From contig JAUWQF010000004.1 of assembly GCA_030611205.1 (NCBI GenBank), positions 1 to 42,304 of the forward strand: 42,304 bases of DNA. The letters run 5' to 3'. Both the position numbers and the translations under genes were made by a program. This DNA comes from Methanothrix sp. (GTDB taxonomy: Archaea; Halobacteriota; Methanosarcinia; Methanotrichales; Methanotrichaceae). Every line of letters begins with the position of its first letter. The first letter of the stretch is position 1. Of this stretch, positions 30,194 to 41,438 are shown one piece after another. The notes beneath the pieces are model-generated. The model made no database searches, was not told the DNA's origin, and worked only from the letters and a program-made list of their open reading frames with translations.

Positions 30194-30330
30194 AATTATA
30201 CTTTATGTACACTGAAAAATCATAAACAGACGGCATAGTTGCTAATAATCAAAAGATGGATTGCATGCTATCGATCATCAGGAACATCTTCGGTGACCTA
30301 CACCCACGACCCATTTGTGGATGCGAATGA

Positions 30331-31644
30331 ATGAAAATAGGTACAACAACTGGAATCTCGCTATTAAGCTGTGGATGCAACGAGAAGACCGCCGTTCTGC
30401 TTATGCGCGAGGACCCGCATAGGAAACGGCCCGAGAGCATGGACGAGCTGAGAGACCTGGCCAGGTCGGCGGGCTACAATATCCTGGCCGAGATCACCCA
30501 GATCAGAGGCAGAGACCGCAGGTTCCAGCTGGGCAGAGGCAAGATCATTCAGGCCACAGCTCACGAGCCCGATACCCTGATATTCTACAACCCCCTCTCC
30601 CCGGGCCAGGTCTACAACATCAAAAAAGAGTTCAGCATCAGGGTGATAGACAGGTTCAACCTCATACTGGAGATCTTCGCGTCCCGGGCCGCCACCAGGG
30701 AGGCGAAGCTCCAGGTAGAGCTGGCCCGCCTCACCTACGAGGCTCCCTTCGTCCGGGCCATGATATCCCTCCGCAAGTTGAGCGAGCGGCCCGGCTATCG
30801 GGGCACAGGCAGCTACGAGGAGGCCATGTACCAGGACATCAGTGGGAGGATGGCCAAGATCAGGGTAGATCTGAAGGGGGTGGAGATGCGGGGAGAGACG
30901 AGAAGACTGCGCCTTAGGGATCTCGGCTTCGACCTGGTGGCGCTGGCCGGGTACACCAACGCCGGCAAGAGCACCCTCCTCAACGCCCTCACCAGCGAGA
31001 GCGTGGCCGCCGAGGACCAGCCGTTCACCACCCTCTCCCCCACGACCCGGGCGATCAGGACGAAGGAACGGAAGATCCTCCTCACCGATACGGTGGGGTT
31101 CATAGACGATCTGCCTCTATTCTTGATCAACTCCTTTCGTTCGACGCTGGCGGAGATCGTCCAGGCCGATCTGGTGTTGCTGGTAGTGGATCTGAGCGAT
31201 CCTCCGGGGATCCTGCGCAAAAAGCTGGTCTCCTGTCACGACGCCCTGTGGGACTGCGGTTCTTACGCGCCGATGATCACCGTGCTGAACAAGGCGGACA
31301 GGCTGACGAAAGATGAGATGATTTCCAGGCAGCAGGAGATCCAGGATCTTGCTCCCAACCCGGTGGTGGTCTCGGCCGCGACGGGCAGAGGGCTGGAGGA
31401 GTTGATCGACCATGTGCTAGAGATTCTTCCTCCTCTGGAGGAGTTCGAGATCGAGCTGCCAGGTACCGAAGAGGGGATGAATCAGCTCTCCCGGCTGTAC
31501 GAGATGGCCGATCTATTGGAGGTGAAATACGGCGAGATGATCGCGGTCAGGCTCAAAGGAAGACGGAGCATGGTGGCGAGGGCGCTGAAACGCGCCGGTA
31601 CGAGAGAAGCTCTGGAGAAGGGAAACCATGTCCGGCCTGATTAG
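30331..31644 (+). CDS. hflX: HflX-type GTPase
   Basis: GRGKI, VALAGYTNAGKSTLLNALT, LLTDTVGFIDDLP, VLNKADRL. Confidence 0.93.
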   Translation: MKIGTTTGISLLSCGCNEKTAVLLMREDPHRKRPESMDELRDLARSAGYNILAEITQIRGRDRRFQLGRGKIIQATAHEPDTLIFYNPLSPGQVYNIKKEFSIRVIDRFNLILEIFASRAATREAKLQVELARLTYEAPFVRAMISLRKLSERPGYRGTGSYEEAMYQDISGRMAKIRVDLKGVEMRGETRRLRLRDLGFDLVALAGYTNAGKSTLLNALTSESVAAEDQPFTTLSPTTRAIRTKERKILLTDTVGFIDDLPLFLINSFRSTLAEIVQADLVLLVVDLSDPPGILRKKLVSCHDALWDCGSYAPMITVLNKADRLTKDEMISRQQEIQDLAPNPVVVSAATGRGLEELIDHVLEILPPLEEFEIELPGTEEGMNQLSRLYEMADLLEVKYGEMIAVRLKGRRSMVARALKRAGTREALEKGNHVRPD

Positions 31645-32350
31645 AGAGAGGTTCCAGCTCAAGCAGACGATAGTTTCCATCATCGCCCAGGAGGCGGTCC
31701 ACGCCGAGGCGGCCAAAGAGGCGATCAGGGAGCAGCGCAAGCTTCTGGAGGATTTCATCGCAAACGATCCCTTCTTCATGCTCACACTGGAGCCCTACGA
31801 TCTATTGGCAGAAAACGCGCCGAAGATCGTCAAGATGATGGTCGATGCCGCCGCCGCCTTCGGCATAGGTCCCATGAGCGCCGTTGCCGGGACCATCGCA
31901 GGGTTTGCTCTGGAAGCCATGATCGAGTCCGGCGCCGCCTACGCCATCGTGGATAACGGCGGAGACGTAGCCCTGGTGAACGACCGACCGGTGCACATGG
32001 GCGTCTACGCCGGGTCCTCGCCGATCAGCAACCTGGCCCTGGAGATCCCGCCACGTGTCACGCCTCTCGGAATATGCACCAGCAGCGGGACCGTGGGCCC
32101 CTCGATAAGCTTCGGGTGTGCAGATGCCGCCCTGGTGATCTCGGAGGACGTCTCTCTGGCAGATGCCGCGGCCACCGCTCTGGGGAACGCCGTTGCCGAC
32201 GACTCGTCGCTGGAGGAGAGCTTCCGGGCCGTAGATAGGCCTGGCGTAGAAGGAGCGCTGGTCATCAGGGGCCAAGAGCTGGCGCTCTGGGGCGAGCTGC
32301 CGAAGATCGAGCGAGCGGCTCTCCGGCCGGACCTGATCACCAGGGCGTAG
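31628..32350 (+). CDS. UPF0280 (ApbE-like) family protein
   Basis: GIGPMSAVAGTIAGFALEAMIESGAAYAIVDNGGDVAL; CTSSGTVGPSISFG. Confidence 0.88.
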   Translation: MSGLIRERFQLKQTIVSIIAQEAVHAEAAKEAIREQRKLLEDFIANDPFFMLTLEPYDLLAENAPKIVKMMVDAAAAFGIGPMSAVAGTIAGFALEAMIESGAAYAIVDNGGDVALVNDRPVHMGVYAGSSPISNLALEIPPRVTPLGICTSSGTVGPSISFGCADAALVISEDVSLADAAATALGNAVADDSSLEESFRAVDRPGVEGALVIRGQELALWGELPKIERAALRPDLITRA

Positions 32351-32416
32351 ATCGGCGAAAAGTATAATCTTATAATCTATATTATACAAAAATAAATATT
32401 GTGGTGGTGGTGGGCC

Positions 32417-32992
32417 TCATTCGCCCGACGTCAGCCGTCCGATCTTATCCCATCCGCTCTCCCGGCCAAGGGGTTGATCGAGGACCCAATCGAGGAACTC
32501 GAATACCATAGACGCCGCCAGCGCGTAGAACTCCCTGGTGAAGCTCAAGGCGTCTTCGACGCTCTTGAAGTGGCGCACCTCGATCTCCATGCCGGACTCC
32601 GTCATCTCGCCGTGGACCACCTGGTCGGTCACAAAAGAAGAGACCCCACAAGATGCCCTGGCCGGTTGCGCGGCGTCGATGTTCACCGGGACCCCGCCGT
32701 AGTAACGGTAGACGTCTCCAATGATCCCCTTTCGCGTGGGCACCACCTCCTCCGAGGCCTCCAGGACGATATCTTCGTCCAGATACTCGGGCTGGGGCAC
32801 AATCTGGGCTTCCACGATCAGGGAGTACTCTTCGTCCACGGGGACACGGCCGGTTCCGGCCAGATCGACCGCCTCGAAGACGATGCCCAGCTTCGCGGTA
32901 TTGCCGCCGGGAAGGTCGCACCGCCAGCTATCGTCTTCCACGTAGAGCGTCTTCTCGTCCAGCTCCAGGATATTGCTTGTTCCCATCGTCAT
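32417..32992 (-). CDS. Conserved hypothetical protein
   Basis: 191 aa from ATG 32992 (MTMGTSNILELDEKTLYVEDDSW...); SD-like aaggtg upstream; ORF-track extension beyond looks non-coding. Confidence 0.65.
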   Translation of the reverse strand: MTMGTSNILELDEKTLYVEDDSWRCDLPGGNTAKLGIVFEAVDLAGTGRVPVDEEYSLIVEAQIVPQPEYLDEDIVLEASEEVVPTRKGIIGDVYRYYGGVPVNIDAAQPARASCGVSSFVTDQVVHGEMTESGMEIEVRHFKSVEDALSFTREFYALAASMVFEFLDWVLDQPLGRESGWDKIGRLTSGE

Positions 32993-33063
32993 CACCTTTA
33001 TCGCGATCGGCTTCGGTCTCAAGTAAATGTGGTCGAGGTATCGGCCGTTATTCCGGCATCGTC

Positions 33064-33405
33064 CTATCTCCGCACCGTCACGTCCATCGGACCCTTGACC
33101 ACGATCTCGTCTTGGTCGCGGTACTCGGATACCGCCCCAACGACCTCGACTCGATCGCCCCTTTGCACCTTCTCTTTGACCATCTCCGCTCCGCACTGGC
33201 TGCTCACGAAGATCGGCATGTCGGTGGAGTCGAGGCGGATTATGAGGTGCCCTCCGCTCCTGGTGGACTGGATCGACTCAACGATTCCCTCCACCGTGAC
33301 CTCCGACGAATCGAGATCTCCCATGGCCCAGAAGGCCACAGAGAGAGATCCCAAGGCCATGAATAAGAGGACGACGACTATCTTCTCCTCCTTCTGCATC
33401 CTCAT
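33064..33405 (-). CDS. Membrane-anchored OB-fold-like protein
   Basis: N-terminal TM IVVVLLFMALGSLSVAFWAM then VEGIVESIQ...GDRVEVVGAVSEYRDQDEIVVKG. Confidence 0.7.
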   Translation of the reverse strand: MRMQKEEKIVVVLLFMALGSLSVAFWAMGDLDSSEVTVEGIVESIQSTRSGGHLIIRLDSTDMPIFVSSQCGAEMVKEKVQRGDRVEVVGAVSEYRDQDEIVVKGPMDVTVRR

Positions 33406-33483
33406 GAACTCAGTCCGCCAAAGAGGAATGGAAGAGACGTTAAAAATTAGCCATAGGCCTCTGTTGTCAAGGAGGAGAGAGGC

Positions 33484-33663
33484 CTACTTATCCCCTTCCT
33501 CTTCTGTCTTCCCGAAGTTTTCTTGATACGCCTTCTCGCAGGCATCCAGGCAGTCTAGACAGAGGCCCTTGTAGGCTCCCTCAGGGTTTGCCATGGTATG
33601 CACATCGACCTTTACCGGTACAAGAGTCGGTTTGGCGAGTCCGCAAAGCTCACAATCTGCCAT
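33484..33663 (-). CDS. Small CXXC protein (59 aa), absent from the supplied ORF track
   Basis: MADCELCGLAKPTLVPVKVDVHTMANPEGAYKGLCLDCLDACEKAYQENFGKTEEEGDK. Confidence 0.75.
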   Translation of the reverse strand: MADCELCGLAKPTLVPVKVDVHTMANPEGAYKGLCLDCLDACEKAYQENFGKTEEEGDK

Positions 33664-33754
33664 GCTAATTCATCTCCCGACACTGCCATGAACCCTTCTC
33701 CCTGTTGAACTTTTCCATCAGGGACTTAAACCCCGGAGAGGAATGTGAGAGATC

Positions 33755-35960
<2,206 letters not shown>

Positions 35961-35975
35961 GAACGCTCCACCTGC

Positions 35976-36407
35976 CTAGACCCGCGTTCCCCTTCGAGAG
36001 ACCAGCAGGGTCTTCGCCGCTCTTTCCCTCTCCACCGAACGGCGGCATCGTGGACAGAGAGTTATCCAGGAGGCGCCGAAGGCGTCGGTCTGCAGCTCCT
36101 GAGGTATGGTCTTCCCCAGCCGGTCCATCTCCCCGTAGGTTACGAATGGCGCGCCGCACCGTTGGCAGGGCACAAGGTCGAAGGAGAGGACGAACTCTGG
36201 CTGCACCTCCCCAAAGACCAGATCGATGGCTTCCTCGGGGCAGGCCCGGGCGCACTCCTGGCAGTCCTCGTCGCAGATGCCCGGAAAGTCGATCCTTCGC
36301 ACGCCGTCCTCGTCCGAGAGCCTGATCAGGTCGACGGGACAGACGGCAGAACAGGCCCTGCAGCCGATGCACGTCTTCTCGTCCACGGCCAGAAGTCGTT
36401 TCTTCAT
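35976..36407 (-). CDS. 4Fe-4S protein with extra C-terminal CxxC pairs (HycF-like layout)
   Basis: CIGCRACSAVCP, CDEDCQECARACP, then CQRC and CPRC. Confidence 0.75.
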   Translation of the reverse strand: MKKRLLAVDEKTCIGCRACSAVCPVDLIRLSDEDGVRRIDFPGICDEDCQECARACPEEAIDLVFGEVQPEFVLSFDLVPCQRCGAPFVTYGEMDRLGKTIPQELQTDAFGASWITLCPRCRRSVERERAAKTLLVSRRGTRV

Positions 36408-36868
36408 AACACCCTCCCTGAGGCCAAGGACCTCCCCATCTTCACCGCAGCCCTCTTCCTGATCTCTCTGGCGATATTCTCCACATCGTCCCAGATCAGG
36501 GCCTGTGATGGACAGGTGACCACACAGGCAGGGACCTCCCGATCAGGACAGAGGTCACACCTGCGAACCCCTGCAGTATCGAGCTGGACCGCGCCGAAGG
36601 GGCAGGCCAGTACGCATAGGTCGCAGCCGGTGCACCTATCCGAATCGAAGGTGATCGAGCCGTTATCCTGCGATAGGGCCCCAGGATAGCAGACCATCAC
36701 GCAGGTCGCCTTCTCGCACTGGCAACAGGATACGGGCACAGATACCCTGTCCCTCACCACATCCACGAATATCTTCGCCGCGCCGTGGGCCTTCTCACAG
36801 GCCACCTCGCAGGCGTGACAGGCGATGCACCTGCTCATATCTGCATAAACCGCCTTCGACAATATCAT
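36404..36868 (-). CDS. 4x[4Fe-4S] ferredoxin, HycB/CooF-like
   Basis: CIACHACEVAC, CCQCEKATCVMVCYP, CTGCDLCVLACP, CDLCPDREVPACVVTCP; ATGA overlap with the upstream gene. Confidence 0.85.
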   Translation of the reverse strand: MILSKAVYADMSRCIACHACEVACEKAHGAAKIFVDVVRDRVSVPVSCCQCEKATCVMVCYPGALSQDNGSITFDSDRCTGCDLCVLACPFGAVQLDTAGVRRCDLCPDREVPACVVTCPSQALIWDDVENIAREIRKRAAVKMGRSLASGRVL

Positions 36869-38904
36869 CCCCTCCCGATCCTGCATGCAGCAACCTTGAA
36901 CTCCGGGATCTTGGCCACCGGGTCCAGGACGTCGGTGGTGAGCCGGTTTGTATCAGGAAAGTGGAAGGGCAGGAATACCACACCAGGCCCAACCCTCTCG
37001 GTCAGATCGGCCCTGGCCAGGATCCTGCCCCGGGCGGTGGTCACCGCCACAGGGTCACCCTCCTCGATCTCCAGCTTTTTTGCGTCATGAGGGTTGATCT
37101 CCACGAAAAGCTCCGGCACCCGTCCTGCCAGAGACGGACTGCGCCGGGTCATGGATCCGGCGTTGTAATGGAGAACCACCCGTCCCGTGGTGAGGACCAG
37201 AGGATACTCCTGGTCGGTCACCTCGGCTGGAGGTTTGTACTCCACGGGGACTATCCTGCCCCGGCCGTCGGGGGTAGAGAAGCCCTCCGTGTGGAGTATG
37301 GGCGTCCCCGGATGTCCCGGATCGGGGCAGGGCCAGATCAGCCCTCCGGGCGAGGCCAGCCGTTCTCTGGTCACGCCACCGTAGCTGGGCAAGACCCGAT
37401 TGATCTCGGTGAGCACATCATCCGGACCGGCATAATGGAAGCCAAGACCCAGCCTCTCGGCCACCTGGGAGAATATCCAGAGGTCCTCTCTGGCATCTCC
37501 CGGTGGGTCTGCAGCTCGACGGATCCGCTGGACCCGGCGCTCGGTGGACGTGAAGGTCCCTTCCTTCTCCGCCCAGAGAGCCGCGGGCAGGACCAGGTCG
37601 GCCATCTGGGCGGTCTCGGTCATGAAGATATCCTGGACCACCATGAACTCCAGCCGCTCCAGGGCTTCCCTGGCACGGTCGGTGTTGGGACCGGAGTTTA
37701 TGGGGTCCTCGCCCACCACGTAGAGGATCCTCAGATCGCCATCGTAGGCTGCCTCGGTCATCTCCACGGCGGTCAGCCCCGGAGCGGTGGGAAGATGGCT
37801 CGCGCCCCAGGCCTCTTCCACGTCCTCCACCACGCCGGGGTCGTCGATCCTCCTGCCACCGGGATAGAAGTCCGGCAGCATGCCCATATCGCAGGCTCCC
37901 TGGACGTTGTTCTGACCGCGGAGGGGGTAGAGACCCGCGCCCGGCCGCCCAACCTGACCGCAGATCAGGGCCAGGTTGGCGCAGGCGGTCACGTTATCCG
38001 TGCCCACAGCGTGCTGGGTAATCCCCATGGAGTAGACGATGGACGACGCCGGGGACCGGGCATAGGATCTGGCCGCCTTCACGATGCCAGCGGCAGACAC
38101 ACCAGCTATCTCGGCGACCTTCTCAGGGGTGTACTCCTCCAGCGACCCTACCAGGTCCTCGAACCCCACCGTCTGCCGGGTGACGAACTCAGTATCCGCC
38201 AGACCCTCTTTCAGAATGACCCTCATCATGCCGTTCAGAAGGGCCACGTCGGTCCCTGGATCGATCTGGAGATGTTGATCGGCGAGCCAGGCGGTCGGCG
38301 TCAGCCGGGGATCGACCACGATCACCGTCGCGCCCCGGTCCTTGGCCTTCAAGATCCACCTGGCCACGATGGGGTGGTTCTCTGCGAGGTTCGACCCGAT
38401 CACCAGGATGCACCGGGAGTTGGCCAGGTCAGGGAAGGGGTTGGTCACGCCCACGAGGCCGAAGGCCCTCTCCAGACCATATATGGTCGGCGAGTGGCAG
38501 AGCCGGGCGCAGTTGTCCACGTTGCTGATGCCCAGGAGACGGGCCATCTTCTGGAAGATGTAGTTCTCCTCGTTGGTGACCTTGGCAGAGCCCAGAAACC
38601 CGATTGTGTGCGGACCGTGGGCTTCCAGCGCCTCCTTCAGCTTTTCCGAGACCAGGTCCAGCGCCTCTTCCCAGGAGATCTCGGCCCAGCCGTCTTCGGT
38701 CTTCTTGAGAGGATGGCGCAGCCTCTCCGGATGGCCCAGGACCTCCAGGGCGGCGTTCCCCTTGGGACAGAGCGCCCCTTCGTTCACGGGATGGTCTGGC
38801 ATATACTCTATCCTCGGCTCTTGCCCATCCTCCAACGCTACGTAAAACCCGCATCCTACACCACAGTAAGGACAGATGGTGGGAACCAGAGATTCGTTGG
38901 CCAT
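36865..38904 (-). CDS. fdhA: Molybdopterin oxidoreductase, formate dehydrogenase alpha-type (FdhF/FdhA), Cys at the probable active site
   Basis: CPYCGVGCGFYV...CPKG [4Fe-4S] motif; DNCARLCHSPT; GMGITQHAVGTDNV-like region; QNNVQGACDMGMLPDFYPG; HYNAGSMTRRSP. Start ATG 38904. Confidence 0.85.
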   Translation of the reverse strand: MANESLVPTICPYCGVGCGFYVALEDGQEPRIEYMPDHPVNEGALCPKGNAALEVLGHPERLRHPLKKTEDGWAEISWEEALDLVSEKLKEALEAHGPHTIGFLGSAKVTNEENYIFQKMARLLGISNVDNCARLCHSPTIYGLERAFGLVGVTNPFPDLANSRCILVIGSNLAENHPIVARWILKAKDRGATVIVVDPRLTPTAWLADQHLQIDPGTDVALLNGMMRVILKEGLADTEFVTRQTVGFEDLVGSLEEYTPEKVAEIAGVSAAGIVKAARSYARSPASSIVYSMGITQHAVGTDNVTACANLALICGQVGRPGAGLYPLRGQNNVQGACDMGMLPDFYPGGRRIDDPGVVEDVEEAWGASHLPTAPGLTAVEMTEAAYDGDLRILYVVGEDPINSGPNTDRAREALERLEFMVVQDIFMTETAQMADLVLPAALWAEKEGTFTSTERRVQRIRRAADPPGDAREDLWIFSQVAERLGLGFHYAGPDDVLTEINRVLPSYGGVTRERLASPGGLIWPCPDPGHPGTPILHTEGFSTPDGRGRIVPVEYKPPAEVTDQEYPLVLTTGRVVLHYNAGSMTRRSPSLAGRVPELFVEINPHDAKKLEIEEGDPVAVTTARGRILARADLTERVGPGVVFLPFHFPDTNRLTTDVLDPVAKIPEFKVAACRIGRG

Positions 38905-38937
38905 ATTCTTAGTCTCCAGGACGGTATTATCGAGGCC

Positions 38938-38973
38938 AAAAAAAGGGTGGGGGCCCCGTCTCAGGGGGTCCCG
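38938..38973 (-). terminator. Putative GC-rich hairpin plus T7 terminator/attenuator
   Basis: Minus strand gggaccccctgagacggggcccccacccttttttt, overlapping the ferredoxin stop codon. Confidence 0.45.
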
Positions 38974-39476
38974 CCTCCCACTATCCCTCTGGCCAGCGTC
39001 AGAGCGGCATCTGCGCGTATCGATCCTGAAAAGTCTTCCACCTCGGTGAAGGCCAGGGCTCGTGTGGGGCAGGCCACCACGCAGACGGGAACCTCCCTGT
39101 CGGGGCAGCGATCGCACTTGATGGCGACCCGCCTTTCCTTATGCTTCCCGATCATCCCGTAGTTGCAGACCATGGCGCAGGTCCAGCAGCCCACGCAGAT
39201 GTCGGGGTTATGGGTCACCACCCTGGAGATCTCGTCCTGGGTCAGGGCTCCCGTGGGACAGACGGATACACAGGGTGCGTCTTCACAGTGGTGGCAGATC
39301 ATGGTGACCGGGATCATCTGTTCTGGAGAGTATTCGACGTAGATCCGCTTTCTGGGCACCGGCTTCTCCGTCACGGCACCGAAGAGGTTCTTGCTCTCAG
39401 AGTGTTCTACGGCACAGGCAATCTCGCAGGAGTGACATCCCACGCACCTGTCCAGACGGACTAAGACCTCTTTCAT
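38961..39476 (-). CDS. cooF: 4x[4Fe-4S] ferredoxin, CooF/HycB-like
   Basis: CVGCHSCEIAC, CHHCEDAPCVSVCP, CVGCWTCAMVC, CDRCPDREVPVCVVACP; directly downstream of cooS. Confidence 0.83.
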   Translation of the reverse strand: MKEVLVRLDRCVGCHSCEIACAVEHSESKNLFGAVTEKPVPRKRIYVEYSPEQMIPVTMICHHCEDAPCVSVCPTGALTQDEISRVVTHNPDICVGCWTCAMVCNYGMIGKHKERRVAIKCDRCPDREVPVCVVACPTRALAFTEVEDFSGSIRADAALTLARGIVGGGTP

Positions 39477-39494
39477 CTCATCATCACCCCGAGA

Positions 39495-41369
39495 TCAGGG
39501 GTCCAGCCCCAGAGCCTTCCGCTTCGCTTCGATCCGCTCGATCATCAGATTGGCTCCCTTGAAGGGGTCCGGCTCCACGGCGAAGGTTGCCCCTATCACG
39601 TCTTCTAGCCCGTCGGTGAGCAGCTCCGTTACCAGGGAGCTTCCCAGGACCGGCGGCACCGTTCCCAGCACGGTATAGATTCCGGAGGCTACGACGTAGG
39701 TGCCGATGCTCACCGCCTTCTCGCTCATCCACTCCGGAGCCGATCCGGCTGCGGGCAGGTCGCTTATGTCTACCCCCATGTGGTTGGCCAGGACGGCGGC
39801 CAGCACCAGGATCCGGCTGATGTCCACGCAGGAGCCCATGTGGAGCACCGGAGGGATGCCCAGCGACTCGCAGACCGCCCTCAGCCCTTCACCGGCCTCT
39901 TTGGCCGCCTCCGGCTGGAGCAGTCCCGCCTTGGCGCAGGCGATGGCGTTGCAACCCGTGGTGACCACCAGGACGTTGTTCTTGATCAGCTCCTTGACCT
40001 GGTTGACGTGGCCGTAGTCGTGCTGGATCTTGACGTTGTTGCAGCCCACAACAGCCCCCACGCCCTTGATCGCTCCCGACTTGATGGCTTCGACCAGCGG
40101 CTCGGGACTTCCGCCCAGGGCTTCCAGGATGGCCTCGGCGCTGAAGCCCACCATGCAGTTGCACTTCTCGCTGGGGATGTTGACCCTCTGAGGGTTGCGG
40201 TTCTCGTAGTTCTCCACCGCCGTCTTCACGATCGCCTTGGCGGTATCGAGAGCCTCGTCCTCGTGGAACTCCATTCTGACCGTTCCTGGGAACTCGGCCT
40301 TGGGCGAGGTGGAGATGAACTTGGTATGGTAGCAGCCTGTCAGGTCGCCCAGAGATGGCATGATGCATTGGACGTCCACGATCATGGCCTCGACGGAACC
40401 GGTGATCACCGCCAGCTCTTGCTGAAGGAAGTTACCTGCCGTGGGGACGCCGTGGCGCATCATGATCTCGTTGCCGGTGCAGCACATGCCCACCACGTTG
40501 ATGCCTTTGGCACCCAATTTCTTGGCCAGGTCCAGCATCTCGGGATCTTCTGCCGCGGCCACTATCATCTCCGAGAGGATGGGCTCATGACCGTGCATCA
40601 CGATGTTTACCTCGTCTTCCTTAAGCACGCCCAGGTTGGCTTCGGAGATCACCGGCGTGGGGGTGCCGAAGAGCACGTCCTGGATCTCGGTGGCGATCAT
40701 GGACCCGCCCCAGCCGTCGGATATGCTGGTCCTGAGGCCGTGGAGAAGGATGTGAACGGGGTCGTTGTCCACGCCGATGTGGGTCCGGTGCATGCACTCC
40801 ACGATCTCCCGGTCCACACCGCGGGGATCGATGCCCGCGTTGGTCCATATCTCCACCCGCTGCGGTGGAGCCCGGCGGGTGAACCGGATCGGGCCGTCCT
40901 GGTTGCCGAACTCCGCCATAACAGCGCCGGCCAGATCGAGGGCTACCTCCTCTTTCGTCCGGTCTTCGGTGGAGATGTTGTACTCGGTCGCCAGGGCGTT
41001 GAGCTTGGCCTCGTCCTTGATCTGATAGCTGGTGGCCTTCCCCTCGGTCATGAGCTTGAAGGCGTGGGCCGCGTCCCGGGCGTGGTCTGAGTGGGCTGCG
41101 GCTCCGGCGGCTATCATGCGGAGCAGGTTGCGGGCCACTATGATGTCTGCGGTGGCTCCGCAGACCCCCTTCTCCGGTCCCTCGCCGAAGGGATCGATGC
41201 GACAGGGGCCCATGTTGCAGTTGCGACAGCAGAGTCCCAGCTGGCCTAAGCCGCATTGGGGCTGCTGCTTGTCGAAACGATCCCAGGCGGTCTCCATCCC
41301 CTCCTTTTTGGCCACCCGTAACATGGACTGGGTGGCAGGATCGATACTTCTCTCAGCGTTCTTTGTCAT
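39495..41369 (-). CDS. cooS: Anaerobic carbon monoxide dehydrogenase catalytic subunit CooS
   Basis: QCGLGQLGLCCRNCNMGPCRIDPFGEGPEKGVCGATADIIVARN; MHGHEPILSEM; GMCCTGNEIMMRHG; CNNVKIQHDYGH; MGSCVDISR. Start ATG 41369 after aggaggt. Confidence 0.95.
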   Translation of the reverse strand: MTKNAERSIDPATQSMLRVAKKEGMETAWDRFDKQQPQCGLGQLGLCCRNCNMGPCRIDPFGEGPEKGVCGATADIIVARNLLRMIAAGAAAHSDHARDAAHAFKLMTEGKATSYQIKDEAKLNALATEYNISTEDRTKEEVALDLAGAVMAEFGNQDGPIRFTRRAPPQRVEIWTNAGIDPRGVDREIVECMHRTHIGVDNDPVHILLHGLRTSISDGWGGSMIATEIQDVLFGTPTPVISEANLGVLKEDEVNIVMHGHEPILSEMIVAAAEDPEMLDLAKKLGAKGINVVGMCCTGNEIMMRHGVPTAGNFLQQELAVITGSVEAMIVDVQCIMPSLGDLTGCYHTKFISTSPKAEFPGTVRMEFHEDEALDTAKAIVKTAVENYENRNPQRVNIPSEKCNCMVGFSAEAILEALGGSPEPLVEAIKSGAIKGVGAVVGCNNVKIQHDYGHVNQVKELIKNNVLVVTTGCNAIACAKAGLLQPEAAKEAGEGLRAVCESLGIPPVLHMGSCVDISRILVLAAVLANHMGVDISDLPAAGSAPEWMSEKAVSIGTYVVASGIYTVLGTVPPVLGSSLVTELLTDGLEDVIGATFAVEPDPFKGANLMIERIEAKRKALGLDP

Positions 41370-41428
41370 TATTGTGACCTCCTCTACACTATGCATATTA
41401 TCGTAATTATCTTTGGTCCACGGCGTTG

Positions 41429-41438
41429 ATATTTAAGC
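41429..41438 (-). promoter_or_regulatory. Putative box A upstream of cooS
   Basis: Minus strand gcttaaatatc, about 60 nt before the cooS ATG. Confidence 0.45.

Noticed and set aside
32399-33526. 375-aa plus-strand ORF
   Set aside because: Antisense to two minus-strand genes with better composition, SD and domain signals.
36961-39162. 733-aa plus-strand ORF
   Set aside because: Fully antisense to the fdhA gene with clear catalytic motifs; a GC-rich codon-bias artefact with repetitive His/Gly/Arg composition.
39780-41090. 436-aa plus-strand ORF
   Set aside because: Antisense to cooS, His/Asp/Gly-rich shadow ORF without recognisable motifs.
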